The notes: generated from the sequence alone by a model not told the origin. DNA of 64,000 nt from Watersipora subatra (GCF_963576615.1 NC_088711.1:40296621-40360620); one strand, 5' to 3'. Shown: positions 50,035-61,320, numbered from the stretch's first letter. Program-made: numbers and translations.

Positions 50035-50345
50035 TAGTGGACACAGTATACAATGTATATAATCATTCTGTAGTATGTATATCCACTATATCGCATATAC
50101 AGTATATAGTGTACACAGCCATTTCGTAGAACATATATACATCAGCTAGTGTATAGAAAGTATAGTGTAGACAGTTGCCTTATAGCATATACACCCATTG
50201 TATACTGTATGCAGTATGTAGTGCATAGTACACAGCATATACAGTCATTTCATAAAACATATACACATTATGAAGTGCATACAGTATACCTAAGTTATAT
50301 ACAGACAATTTATAGCGTATATAGCATTATATAGTGTTTACGGTT
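50035..50345. repeat. Degenerate TATAGTGTACACAG-type repeats, unit 2
   Basis: Counterpart of 43340-43670. Confidence 0.6.
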
Positions 50346-52710
50346 TATCACGCTACAGTTGAACTAGTTTCTTGGCCATATAACAACTAGCAAAGCTAGC
50401 GTTGAGCTAATGCTTTGATCAGCTATCTCATATATGCACGTGTAAAATATTGCAGATGCTTTAAAGTAGAGAGAAAACATCATAATATAATAATAATTTA
50501 TGTTCTTCATCAAATAAAGGTTGTACGTGGAAGCTAAGGCTCATTCTAGTTTGGATAAAATCAAAATTATCAATCCAGAGGAATGCCCACAGCACTGATG
50601 AGCAGATGATTCTATTTACTAGACAAACTATACTAAAGCAGTATATAATCCTGAACCAAAAGTGATGATTCACATTTTGGGCATGATCAAGCATTAAAAA
50701 AAAAAAGAATTACTTGATGGAAAGCATTTCCCAAAAAGTATTTAGCCTTTGCTCTGGTGTTGTATTCTGGCTCCTTCAGAAAATAGAACGTTAAACTCAG
50801 ACAATTAGTTTTGACAGTTTTTACTGCCTTCTACTGCTCATAAATCAGAAAAATAAAAAGATGTTGTAACATATGGCAAACGAATTATAGAGAAGGAGCA
50901 GAGAAGTGTTTGATTTTCAATGAAATAAAACTAACAGTCATTGTTAATCATTAAACAATAAAATATAGCGGGAGCTGCTTTATTGCGGTTATTGAAGTTG
51001 ACACTACAATTACAAACTGGAATGTCAGTAGCAATGTTTTTGTTGTGACTGTATTTGTATTCTACAGGCAAATATGCCAGTCTCTGCAGTTCACATCTGT
51101 GTTCTAGCGCAAGCAGATGTTTATGTCCAGCATGTTATAAAGCATTGTGCCCTCCATACGTTGAAAGCTTTCACACAAAGTGAGTTTACTCCAGCATGGA
51201 ATAAAATACAAGAAAAGCCACTTTTTTACAGTTTGTTGTTTACATTTGTAAATATTTTATATTTTTGCTTTATATATTTTTTTATCTTTCTTTTTTATAC
51301 TTTATATTATATATTTATACTAGATGTGTCAAGTGATCAAATGAAAGATCTTTTTGCTGTAACAATCTTTTTCGAACACGTTTTATTTGCATAGTAGACA
51401 TAATTTATAAGTTGACACAATCATCTAGATTTCAGTTGCAAAGCCCTTTTTATTTGCGAAATATTCGAACATGAGGACATTGCACAACGAAAAAAGTTTC
51501 ATATATGCAAAATGTCTTTACATGAGGACATATAAATTTTTTGTGAAAATACATCACATAGTATGGCTCATACTATATTTCCTGTTAAATGGCATACAAA
51601 GTTTCTGCAGCATTTTTTGACCATCACAGATGACCAACAGTCTCCTCGTGTTTATCAGAGGATGATATGCACCCCTTCATGCTAAGGTTAAAAAATTAAA
51701 CTGATTTTTAGCTAGGCTAGGTTTTGAGATATCAGTGCTCAAAGGGACAGCATTACAATAATGATGAAACAGATGTGTAAGGACAATAAACATGGTTTTA
51801 TTGAATGCGTGAAGTATATTTGTGAAAATTTCTTGGTTTAAGAATGCTTGAAAAAGGTTGCTTTAAAATGTAAACAGAAGCCATCGTGTTCAACTATGTC
51901 ACATTTGAGCCGTTTTGAGAGGGATTCCAACCTACGGCCATTCTTGTAATGACTGCAATTAACTGTTAGTTTTTGAGCTTTTAAGAGCTTGTAATCAAAT
52001 TTCCACATATTTTGAACCTACAACACAATAGAGTAAGACAGTGAATCTTTTGATACCAAATAACTGTAATGTAAACTTTGTTGCAAGTCAACCTTTAAAC
52101 AATTATTTGTTGGATGTAAGACTATGATGTGTAATGCCGACATAATAAGCTGTTAATGCCACAATTTGCTAGAGCCATTTGACATGAACGTGTAGAAAAA
52201 ATTGCCCACATTTAAAATAAAACAAAAATATGGCAAACTTTTATACTTTTAGTGATAAATATTCTACTTTATTTTCTTCTTATGACAGCGTAGACCAAAA
52301 AATTGGCAGGTGTTCAAAAGATAACTCTTTAAGGAAAGAATAAAAGCGTTTGTTGAATTTTATCTAATGCAGGATTGTTTGCTTTGCAACTGTTGATTCA
52401 CTGTGGAAGCAAATGGAGCATTTGATTTAGTCTGAATATGACAACAGCTTCATGTCTCGAACTGTAACAGTGCCATATCTTATCAGGAATAAATACTAAT
52501 ATAGTTGTGACAAGTTATATTTTACAATAACAAGAATATTAACAAAGAATTTAATATTTCAAACAAATAACAACTGTAAAAACACAAATTCTAGTGTTTG
52601 ATGAATAATACAAAATGGTAACAGGTAAAACAGCAGGTTTCATTGATGACAGAAATATGCCATCAATAGTCAGAAATTAGACGCTAGTCAACTTCAGGAC
52701 AGCTCCTTCT

Positions 52711-53839
52711 TTAGTCTAAAATAAAAAAAAACATATGTTATTTAAAAGTTAAACAGTAAACTGTCTGTTAGGATATTTAACATCAACTTTGCAGTTAGGT
52801 TTTTGGAAAGACTTTTAAAATTTTGTTCTCTATAATTGGTTTTAGATCTGAGAGTGTTGAACATATAGTATTGAGAAATATTTTATCCTAGATTTTAGCT
52901 AGTTTCTTTTATTGCATTAGTTTAAACTAAGCCATAAAGTACTAATGTATATAAAAATATTATTATTGTTAATCAGGAATTTAGCTTTGACATTCATTTG
53001 ACTGGTTTCATAGTCAGCTCAGATCCTATCTAAGAACCAAAGGCTTGTCATATAATTGAATACTACTGGAGCACGTTTCTGATAATAATAATAATAATAT
53101 TATTATTATACTTACATAAACCACCAAATCCTCTTCTAAATCCTCCTCCAAATCTTCTGTAACCTCCAAATCCGCCGTAACCGACGCTGAATCGGTTGTA
53201 ACCAAATCGGTTGTATCCGTATCTAAAACATAAAATATGACTTTTAGGTTTTGATGAATTTATACCTATACATATATGTACACACATGTGCGAGTATATG
53301 TGTGCAAGTAAGTATACACACATGTGTGCAAGTAAGTATACACACATGTGTGCAAGTAAGTGTACATGTATGCGTGTAGGTATGTAAGTACCTTTGAGAT
53401 TACAGTATTAAGGTAAATCTATCAATATATTTATTTTTATAAAATAGAATTACGTTTTTATTCTTATGTTCATTAGGCTTTAGTTTTTTTTTATAAAAAT
53501 AGCTATTTTTGCGGCTGCTAATATTAAAACAATTTCTGTTCTAATATTTAATCTATATACCTTCGTCACTCTGTTTGCTTATACTTAATTTATGCCATTT
53601 GATAAATGCTCAAACGTTGTTAAAAGTGAATTTCTATATTCTCCGACAGCAAACTCATATTATCTCACTCTGTATGATTGTAAGTACTACACACATGACT
53701 CACTGCCTGTCAGCATGTCAGCTTACTAAACGAAGTCAGAAAAGTAATGTACTTACCCAAATCCTCTGCCTCCATAGAAAGTGGCTGTAGTCTGGTGGAG
53801 AGCAAGGCAGAGAGCAACAAGGATTACCAAAAACTTCAT
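52711..53839 (-). CDS. Small secreted Gly/Tyr/Arg/Phe-rich peptide, tandem copy 3
   Basis: A 64-residue peptide joined from 53839-53757, 53222-53116 and 52715-52711. Signal peptide MKFLVILVALCLALHQTTA. The mature sequence is the same as copy 1 (TFYGGRGFG, the doubled YNRF, SVGYGGFGGYRRFGGGFRRG, FGGLY), although several codons differ silently in exon 2, which suggests selection on the protein. The body of the gene is close to copies 1 and 2, but the DNA upstream of about 53880 diverges sharply. A break in the duplication or a past gene conversion may end there. The non-coding first exon ends at 54068 and joins at 53869. Confidence 0.87.
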
Positions 53840-54067
53840 GTTGGTTTGAGTAGTGTGTAAGTTTGACAGCTACAAAAAAATAATTTAATTAGCATAATGT
53901 TGTAATTAACTTGTGAAATATTTATTAAAATACAGTGTTTTGTACATATTCTGGTGAAATAGCAAATCGAACTTTCTGGAAACACCGGCATAAAATACAA
54001 AAAAGACAGATCTATCAATGAACTAAACAACTTTTTACATTTTGTATTGTTAACTAATTAAACTTAC

Positions 54068-54135
54068 TGAGTGTTTCTTGTCTGAGTGTTTAGCAAGTTG
54101 AACTGAAGAGCGCTTAAATAGCGTTAGCTTTTATA
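54068..54135 (-). promoter_or_regulatory. TATA promoter and non-coding first exon, copy 3
   Basis: TATAAAAG on the minus strand at 54135-54128, then an exon ending at 54068 before the donor GTAAGT. The phrase CTTCAGTTCAACTTGCTAAA is shared with the other promoters although the surrounding DNA is diverged. Confidence 0.7.
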
Positions 54136-54299
54136 GTAAAACATCAAACAATCTATCAAAATAAAGTGCGTTCATTTGTCAACATATTCGATAAACTGGT
54201 GAGTGTTGAAAACGCATTAATATTCAATCAACTATATTATCGGAGACAGTTGATCGCAGGAGACAGGTGTCAATGATTGCTATATCGAGTATATAAGAA

Positions 54300-54599
54300 A
54301 ACTGGCAAACAAACAAGTTCATGGTATATGCTATAGAAATAACAACTTGTCTGCCGGCCAGTTTCCATTAGAGGTATTTACATTATTTAAAGGTTTTAGG
54401 AAACACAATTAAGAAAATGTCAACATTGATTGTTGATGAATGAGTCATCTGCGCAGAATGTCATTTGCTGCTTGCCGATCAGTGTCAAAATATAATAATT
54501 GCCATTCTAAAATTCATGTTGTTACGGTTCTATTTGCTGATTGGCACATCTAGAAGTGTTAGCCAGTGGCAAGTATAGCATGACTGATCCCATTTTCTT
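54300..54599. other. Intergenic upstream of copy 3
   Basis: AT-rich; no coding segment. Confidence 0.5.
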
Positions 54600-54830
54600 A
54601 AATGAGTCAAAATATGCTATATTATAATATACATTTAATATATTACTTTGAATTATATATTACACTATATGAAATTGTATTATACTCTAATATATTATTA
54701 TATACTATATTTTATTATATTGTAGTAAATATATTATATATTTATATTACGTTATTGCCATAAAGTAATATAAGTGTTTATTATAACAAATTATATTGTA
54801 TTATATAATATTACATGTATATAAGGCTAA
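54600..54830. repeat. TA-rich low-complexity stretch
   Basis: Almost entirely A and T, with ATATTATA-like phrases and no fixed period. Confidence 0.8.
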
Positions 54831-57097
54831 TGCTTGTGAAAAGGTTCCACGTGTTTTACCTTTAGACTAGAAGGGATGTTTATCCTCTATTATATAATAA
54901 TCATAGCATTGCTGTTGATGGCACAGTGCATGCCGGTTGACAGATGTGTTCAGGAGATTTAGAGCCATACAGAGCCCCCCTATTCTTACCGTGTAATGAA
55001 AAGTTTTTACGCAAGGTCATTAGGCTATTTAACTAGTGTACAGTTATGTTTCACTGTATTGATTGAGTGCTATATTAATTTGAGTGTTGTATTATAAATA
55101 TTGTCTCAAGTATGTGTATTTTAATTTTTCGTTTGCTTTTCAACAAGTTTTGAAGACAAGCAGTTGCAAAAGTGGTGTGAGTCAAAGCTTATAAGACACA
55201 GCGCCAGCTTGCTTGCTGCCAGACGTACAATTACTGCACAGACCTAGCATGTAATACAAAACAGGGCTTGTACACATGTATATGCAGGGCATACAACCAT
55301 CTCTACAACATTGTTTTGTAGTCAAGGATTTCCTAATACGGATGATCAGCAACATTGATTGGGCAACTTGGACCCTCATTAACTTGAAAGATGAAGCATT
55401 CAGGATTCTAAAGTCTTTTATAAAACCATGCAAAATGGTCAGTCAAGTGTTTACTCTGTCAAGTGTCTTGTATGTCCGGCATATGAGACGCTTGACTGAA
55501 ATGTCCGGATTTTTTTATTTTTGACCGGATAAATGTCAAAACTACAGGTGCTTAAGAACAATTTCTGATCTCTTGTCAGATCATTTGGAAATGCGTGCAT
55601 TGACGTGGTGAATAAATTATGCATAATGATGCAATATAGTGGAAGTAGGATGGATATCAGCGAATACTCTTAGATGCTAATATTAACTGATTGCTATTCT
55701 ATTACCTTTAAAAGTTGTATATGACACGGCCAGAAAATGCGCTGAATATTAGGTTTCATAGGTTATGTAAGAATTCGCAATATCTTATATAACTTCAAAA
55801 CTTGATACAATAGCACAGATATCAGAAGTTGACACAGAAACTAAAATGCAGCTAAACAATAATTGATTACTTTCATAACTAGAAAAATTTATTAAAAAAA
55901 TAATTAGACATTAAAGTTTGAAGAAAAGCTGCTAAATATTTTTAATGCAGAGTTTTGTATAAATGTGAAGTCGAAAAAGTTTTTCTCGGACAAGTTAAAG
56001 GAAACCGAAATCGTGACCAATAAGATTCCTGATTCAGCTTTTTGTTTAAAAATGACTACTTCTAGTCGTTTTTTACTGTTAAAAGTTAAAACTGATCTTG
56101 CTGAACTCTCATTAGTAAACTATCAGCTATATTAACTGTAATTGCGTAAAGATACTCACCTATTGCTCTGTTGGAATTAAATTAAGAAAATACTAACTAC
56201 ATTGTGTTCAATTATAGTGACAAAATATAAACCAGACTAGCTAAAGGTTAACTTCACACACGCTATATATATACATTTATATCATGTAATATATATATAT
56301 TATATATAATATATATATATATATTAAATTTATTAGTTTAAAAATATTGTGTATCAGAGAACTCACTTCACTCAGAATATCACATCAGTATGTATCAGCA
56401 TTTATGAGTTTCGCTGTACAGAAATATGTATTTTAATTTGACTGACTTTAGAAATGCACAGTAAGTTAATACAGAGCTTATTATATAAATTAGAAAAAAT
56501 TATCTGCATATTGCAAAAGATGCAGAACTTAGTTGAGTTTGTCCAATTATTTTATGAGTTTTATTTTAAAAAGCTGGTAAAAAAGTTTGTGAGTGATATA
56601 TGTATATGTCAACTGAAATGATATGCGAGGCATAAAATATTTTACACAAAGTAACTTCTTGTGAAACAAAGTCCTATATTTTTAGCTTCAAGATCCAACA
56701 TAAAAGTTTCAATAAAAATAATATTATCTGTTTTTAAATACTTAGTTACAGATAAAATTCAGGTAAAGGTCTTGTCCAAATATAGGGTTAGAAATGCTGT
56801 CATCTTAACCGTTCTTGGGTGATGCTGTGCTTCTGGTTCACATTGGTCTGCATTGTTTGAGATGCTGTTATCTAAAAAAATATTACATGCTATAATATGC
56901 CATTGCTTTATATGTAGTTTTATTATACACATATATATACATACATGTTATGAGTTGAGTGCTTTAAAATTAAACGATTATTAAAAAAAAAAATTTTCAG
57001 CGGCAGCTACACCATTGTTTTGCACATAACACTTTATATATACATATATAAATAAATATATAGATATAAATAACAGTATATATGAATTCATATAAAT
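54831..57097. other. Intergenic, no gene seen
   Basis: AT-rich, with a TA array at 56262-56330. A segment at about 55605-55725 resembles 58805-58905 (GAATAAATTATGCATAATGA followed by TTGCTATTCTATTA), an unclassified dispersed repeat. No coding segment recognised. Confidence 0.45.
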
Positions 57098-57722
57098 TTC
57101 AGATGCACCTGAAACCATCCAACATATCATCAGTGGATGCAAGCAGCTAGCAGGAAACTTATACACTGAGCGGCATAATCATGTTGCAGGTGTTGTGTAT
57201 AGAAGTCTATGTGATGAGTATGGCCTTAATAAACCACAACACTGGTTGGAAGCTTCTGGTAAGTTCAATAAAAATGACCGCGCTAAGATCCTCTGGGACT
57301 TCTACATCCGGACTGACAAACATGTCCTAGCAAGCCAACCAGATATAGTGGCGGTTGACAAGGAGAACAAGAGGGCTACTATAATAGATATAGCAGTACC
57401 CAATGACTACAATATAGCCAGCAAAAAAAAGAAAAGGTAGAGAAATATCTCCCTCTTAGAGAAGAGATTGAAAAATGCTGGAATGTAAGAATGACTGTAA
57501 TTCCAGTAGTCATTGGGTCACTGGGCGCAATAACACCGGCGCATAAAATGTGGCTTGCCCAGATACTAACAGCAATCAACTCAGGTGAGTTGCAGAAAAG
57601 TGCGCTATTGGGAACAGCTAAGATCTTGAGGCGAGTGCTCAAACTCCCAGGTCTCTGGTAGGAGACTCGAGTTAGAGCAGAAATTGCCACCCATTTGGGT
57701 TAACCGGGGTGAGGAAACAATT
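57098..57722 (+). mobile_element. 5'-truncated LINE with restriction-like endonuclease, copy 2
   Basis: Aligns with the C-terminal 60% of the LINE frame at 4994-5983, starting at the DAPETIQHIISGC part of the zinc motif. It includes QPDIVAVDKENKRATIIDIA and the LLGTAKILRRVLKLPG end, then the same 3' tail up to GGGGTGAGGAAACAATT. One base is missing in an A-rich run near 57426 compared with copy 1, so the frame is broken there. Both flanks are TA-rich. Sequence drift from copy 1 is small, so both insertions are fairly young. Confidence 0.85.
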
Positions 57723-57800
57723 TATATATATAAATGTATATATACTGTATAAATGTATATACTGTATAAATGTATATATATAAATATATATATATAGACA
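57723..57800. repeat. TATA/TGTATATACTGTATAAA repeats
   Basis: A TA-rich array with a phrase near TATACTGTATAAATGTA repeated, immediately after the LINE 3' end. Confidence 0.85.
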
Positions 57801-57810
57801 TTTTATCTTT

Positions 57811-57875
57811 AGACATTTTATCTGAAGAGTGTGATACTTACTGTACCACATGAAACTATTAGTAATAAAATGTTT
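57811..57875 (+). ncRNA. Hammerhead ribozyme 2 (type I layout)
   Basis: The core CTGAAGA (57822-57828) fits CUGANGA. Stem II is 57829-57836 with 57844-57851 (8 positions, one A-C mismatch, one G-U). GAAA is at 57852-57855. Stem III is A57855-T57863, C57856-G57862 and T57857-A57861 around a 3-base loop, with cleavage after the GTA at 57862-57864. Stem I pairs 57811-57821 with 57865-57875 over 11 positions including one G-U. The block AGACATTTTATCT is duplicated just upstream. The right flank to about 57955 is related, inverted, to the left flank of ribozyme 1. Confidence 0.82.
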
Positions 57876-57984
57876 AACTTATAGAGTGAAGTTCCACTTA
57901 TGCATATTTTATAATTTAGCTCTGATTTATCATTGAGCACTCTGTAACGAGCTGTGCAGCATCCACTTTATGTATATAAATATA

Positions 57985-57987
57985 TAT

Positions 57988-58040
<53 letters not shown>
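57985..58040. repeat. TA microsatellite
   Basis: TATAAATATA passing into pure TA, between ribozymes 2 and 3. Confidence 0.9.
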
Positions 58041-58044
<4 letters not shown>

Positions 58045-58139
58045 TTGACTTTCTTAAAGTTTGTGAAGCAACATACGTAGTTGTTTCATGGCATTTGATT
58101 CTCATTGATAATGGGATTTGTGTCTCTTGTCTGCTCCGA

Positions 58140-58185
58140 GCTGCACTGATGAGGCTTTAATAGCCGAAACAGTACTGTCTGTAGC
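58140..58185 (+). ncRNA. Hammerhead ribozyme 3 (type I, minimal stem III)
   Basis: CTGATGA lies at 58146-58152. Stem II is GGCT (58153-58156) with AGCC (58162-58165). GAAA is at 58166-58169. Stem III is the palindrome ACAGTACTGT at 58169-58178, so at most four pairs and a 2-base loop, followed by the cleavage-site C at 58179 (GTC). Stem I is six pairs, GCTGCA (58140-58145) with TGTAGC (58180-58185), one of them G-U. This compact form is known from Penelope-like elements and retrozymes of animals. The host element here is not resolved. Confidence 0.85.
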
Positions 58186-58227
58186 ATTAGCATATAAATA
58201 TATAAATAAATATATATATATATATAC

Positions 58228-58640
58228 TAGTTGTGCTACCCAGCGTTGCCCGGGTAATAGAAAAGTCTTTGAACAGAAAATTGATTTGTATTTAACATAT
58301 AACAACATTTGCCATTCTAACTTTCAAACTACATATCATGAGAAAAGTGTTTTGTCTTATAAACAATGAAAAGCAGTGAGAGTTTTGCTATTAGCCAGTT
58401 TAATAATGTGAGCGAACAGCTTCTCGTGACGTTATGCTATGACCCGCATCGTACGCAAAGCAGTTAGGTATTTGCTCTCATATAATGACTTATATTGGCA
58501 GCTAGCAATTTTATTTCTGTAGTCTAGTGGGTAGGGCGTCAGACTGGCGAATTCCAAAATTTTAAGATCTATAGCCGGAAAATCGATCCTACAAATACAC
58601 ATACGGCGACAAACTTTGAAAAATCGATAGATATATTTTT
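58228..58640 (+). mobile_element. Interspersed element family B, longest copy
   Basis: It begins ACTAGTTGTGCTACCCAGC, then GTTGCCCGGGTAAT, after a TA array. The 5' body matches 7338 closely. The middle holds GTAGTCTAGTGGGTAGGGCG, a tRNA box A-like block, and the end reads ACAAACTTTGAAAAATCGAT before TA-rich sequence. The 143-codon antisense frame across it (58863-58432) is not a gene. Confidence 0.7.
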
Positions 58641-58799
58641 CAAAGGTTAATTTTAACATTCGGCTAGTACAGAATAAAGTAGAGTCCAATTTTTTTAGGT
58701 TTTTTGTATTTTGTATATATAAAAATGTAGAAACCGAAAATTTATGACTTGTGTCTGAGGAAGAAACATGAACCAGTTTGTTTGAAAATATATGTTTTA

Positions 58800-58910
58800 G
58801 TGGTGTATGAATTATGCATGGTGATGCACCAAGGTGGAAGCAATAGTCAATAGCATACCACAATTTTTAATGTTAATACCAACAAATTGCTATTCTATTA
58901 TCCTTTGCAA
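58800..58910 (+). repeat. Dispersed repeat shared with 55605-55725
   Basis: GAATTATGCATGGTGATGCA and a following ACAAATTGCTATTCTATTA-type phrase align with the earlier copy. Unclassified. Confidence 0.45.
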
Positions 58911-58999
58911 ATTGGCTTTTAAATGCTCAGAGAGATTTGCTAGAATTGGGTAATAGAGGATTATTCCATACTCCTTACATAAATCTACCAGATGAATGC

Positions 59000-59170
59000 T
59001 CGCTGTTGCCCTGATGATAACAATGTCTTGGCACAAAAAATTTATTTTTGTCTAATATATAACAACAGTTATCAATCTAACTTTTAAGCTTTACATCATG
59101 AGAAAAGTGTTTTGTGCAGTTCAAATAAATTAGGAAAAAATAAAGCAAGTGTATAGGTGTTTAAATGTGA
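59000..59170 (+). mobile_element. Interspersed element family B, partial copy
   Basis: Matches the 5' half of the family (ATATAACAACAGTTATCAAT, CATCATGAGAAAAGTGTTTT), with a decayed start. Confidence 0.55.
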
Positions 59171-59834
59171 AAATATTAGCAAGTATTGGCTAGATAAAGC
59201 CTAGTTTACTACGATTACAATGAAAAAAATGATTTGGTAATGATATAATTACTACAAACTGAGAAAACAAAATAAATAATGTGAATATCTTGAATTAAAA
59301 ATAACAATGAGTGCAAAGAAGTGTGTATAAAAAGGGTACTGTTGCAGCAGAAGCTATTCATCAAAACTTTTAATACGGCGATACTGGTACCTCTCGATAC
59401 TGGTACAAGGGTGAAAATGAGATATCGGGCAGTCTTTGCCTGATAGTTTGTCTTACCAAACAGAGACAGAATTTAGAGGCAATTCCTAATTGAGACAATA
59501 AAATTTTTTGCCTGGAAAGTATTTAGCCTTTACAGATTTAGTGATCGAACCTTTGAAAAAACAGAAAATAGGAGTGTAACGGTACATTTGAAATTGAAAT
59601 AGCGCATTTGAAAATTACAAATTAAAAAAATAGGTAATGAGTAATGGGGAAAAAACTTTAAAAAAATTTATCAAAAAAAAAAGTGTGTAAAATAATATTA
59701 ATATTAACAAGAAGTGCATAATTAGCAAATGCAATCTTGAAAAAGATAGATAAAGGGTACAGAGTGGTAAGAGTGGCTTAGCCAACAAAGCAGCTATATT
59801 TAAAAACATAAAGTAGTACTATAAGCCTTTTCAT
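59171..59834. other. Intergenic, no gene seen
   Basis: AT-rich; the phrase ACTGGTACCTCTCGATACTG is a small local repeat at about 59383. Nothing coding. Confidence 0.5.
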
Positions 59835-60095
59835 TGCGCAGTACTGATCATTACAATCATAAGAGCTGTGCCCATCTGTTTCTCCAAAACCCTTGCTGAG
59901 AGGTGGAAAAAATTGCATCGTGCAAAAGTCAGACCTGAAGCATTCCTTTTACCACCCACCATGTTGCCACCTGCACCAACCATTCACCTTCACCATGTTA
60001 GAGTTATCATTGATATACTTATTCTCTGTGGCGCACCTTATACCGGCACACCTGACAATTTATTTTTCAGCACATTTGACTGCCAGGGTACAAGT
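59835..60095 (-). mobile_element. SINE family A copy
   Basis: On the minus strand it reads ACCCTGGCAGTCAAATGTGC, CAGAGAATAAGTAT, GATGCAATTTTTTCCACC and a tail with GGGCACAGCTCTTATGATTG, collinear with the copy at 2165-2400. Overlapping plus frames of 84-108 codons are chance. Confidence 0.6.
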
Positions 60096-61159
60096 ATATC
60101 TACACATGAAAATATTGACTAAACATATTTTTTATCATTTTTTTAAACCCTTCTACTCTATAAGTAGCCATATTATTGTAAAAAATGAACAAAAAAATTA
60201 TTACCAACTTTTGCAATAAAACCTGTACAAGTATAGCAACTGGGTTTATTTTTTAAATACTATGTTAACTTTATATCATGCACACACTGTTGAAGTTGGT
60301 GGTTCATACCAAAGGTCTTACCAGAAATTGATAGTGAGCACTGCCGAAGTTTGAATTAGTCAGACTGTTCAGATTTGACGACATTTGCTCTTTGGTACCT
60401 CTGCTGCTCTTTGGCACCTGCTACTTGCATTTAAACAGAAAGCAATAAATTTATGTACACTTTAACTAGTTATAAGCTTATCAGCCTTCCTATTTACCTG
60501 AGAATTCTCTATTAAATTTTACATTTGGGTTTGCAGTACAAAAATTATTCGCGCGGTAAATACTTACAGAGGCTAATGAAAAAGTTGTGTGTGATGAAAC
60601 AATAGATTTTGCTTTTGCTGGTTGGAGCCAAAATAGGTTAAAAATTGAATGAAATCAGAAGCTTTGATCACCGATGAATATCATTGAGGCCTAAAAGTTA
60701 AACTGGGAGAGATCATGACAACTTTAAGTGGCCCTATACTTGTAATGATTCTGTTTTCACCCACACTAGAGTTATACAGCGGCTCCTTGACACACTATCT
60801 GTATTTATTTGATATCAGACTGGCATCTGTATTTACAGGTTGTAATATTGTAGATACTTATCAACAGATTTCATAGACATTCTCGTAAAAACACTTGACA
60901 AGATCAAAAGACTAGACCAACTAACAAGGCTTCTTGTTTGAATCAGAAAATTCCAACCTGGCTTTTTTGGTTAATGACTTCTTTTTTCACAACAAATAGC
61001 TGTCCTTGAAATGTTGTCAGTCACAATAACTACAACAATAATTTTGAAATTTTAAGTTTTGCAATAGTACACCTGCAACTAGGACTAAAAGTGTCTTACA
61101 TGAAAGTCTCTTAGTTACAATAACCAAAGTAATATAACCTTCTGCTGTTTAAACTAGTT
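60096..61159. other. Intergenic, no gene seen
   Basis: AT-rich; nothing recognised. Confidence 0.5.
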
Positions 61160-61320
61160 GCAAACCTGGCTGCGTGCCGTGAAAGATTATCAGGTGTAAT
61201 AACTATACGTATAATCATTCTGCAATGGCAATTGGTTCAGTTGTTAGCATGTTGCTGCATGAAACTGAACGTTGAGAGTTATAATTGCGTTTGGAACAAT
61301 CCTTGTTCCCAGCCTCTAAT
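61160..61320 (+). mobile_element. SINE family A copy with tRNA-like promoter blocks
   Basis: GTGCCGTGAAAGATTATCAG opens the copy. TTGGTTCAGTTGTTAGCATG resembles a box A region and GAGAGTTATAATTGC a weak box B. It ends near GGAACAATCCTTG. No coding frame. Confidence 0.6.

Larger units (their letters stand above)
46306..52095. repeat. Segmental duplication unit 2 (about 5.8 kb)
   Basis: Collinear with unit 1 apart from two deletions, at about 50480 and 51057, which together account for the roughly 0.9-kb difference in length. Unit 3 begins at about 52096 with the same left-end sequence (GATGTAAGACTATGATGTGT). Confidence 0.85.

Noticed and set aside
36691-50610. CTGATGAG motifs near 36696 and 50597
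   Set aside because: No GAAA at the right distance and no flanking stems, so not hammerheads.
32332-53839. RFamide neuropeptide precursors, because of repeated NRF and RRF
   Set aside because: No Arg-Phe-Gly followed by basic cleavage residues; the motifs are embedded in Gly/Tyr sequence.
58432-58863. 143-codon minus frame
   Set aside because: Antisense to a family B element, with no domain or splice context.
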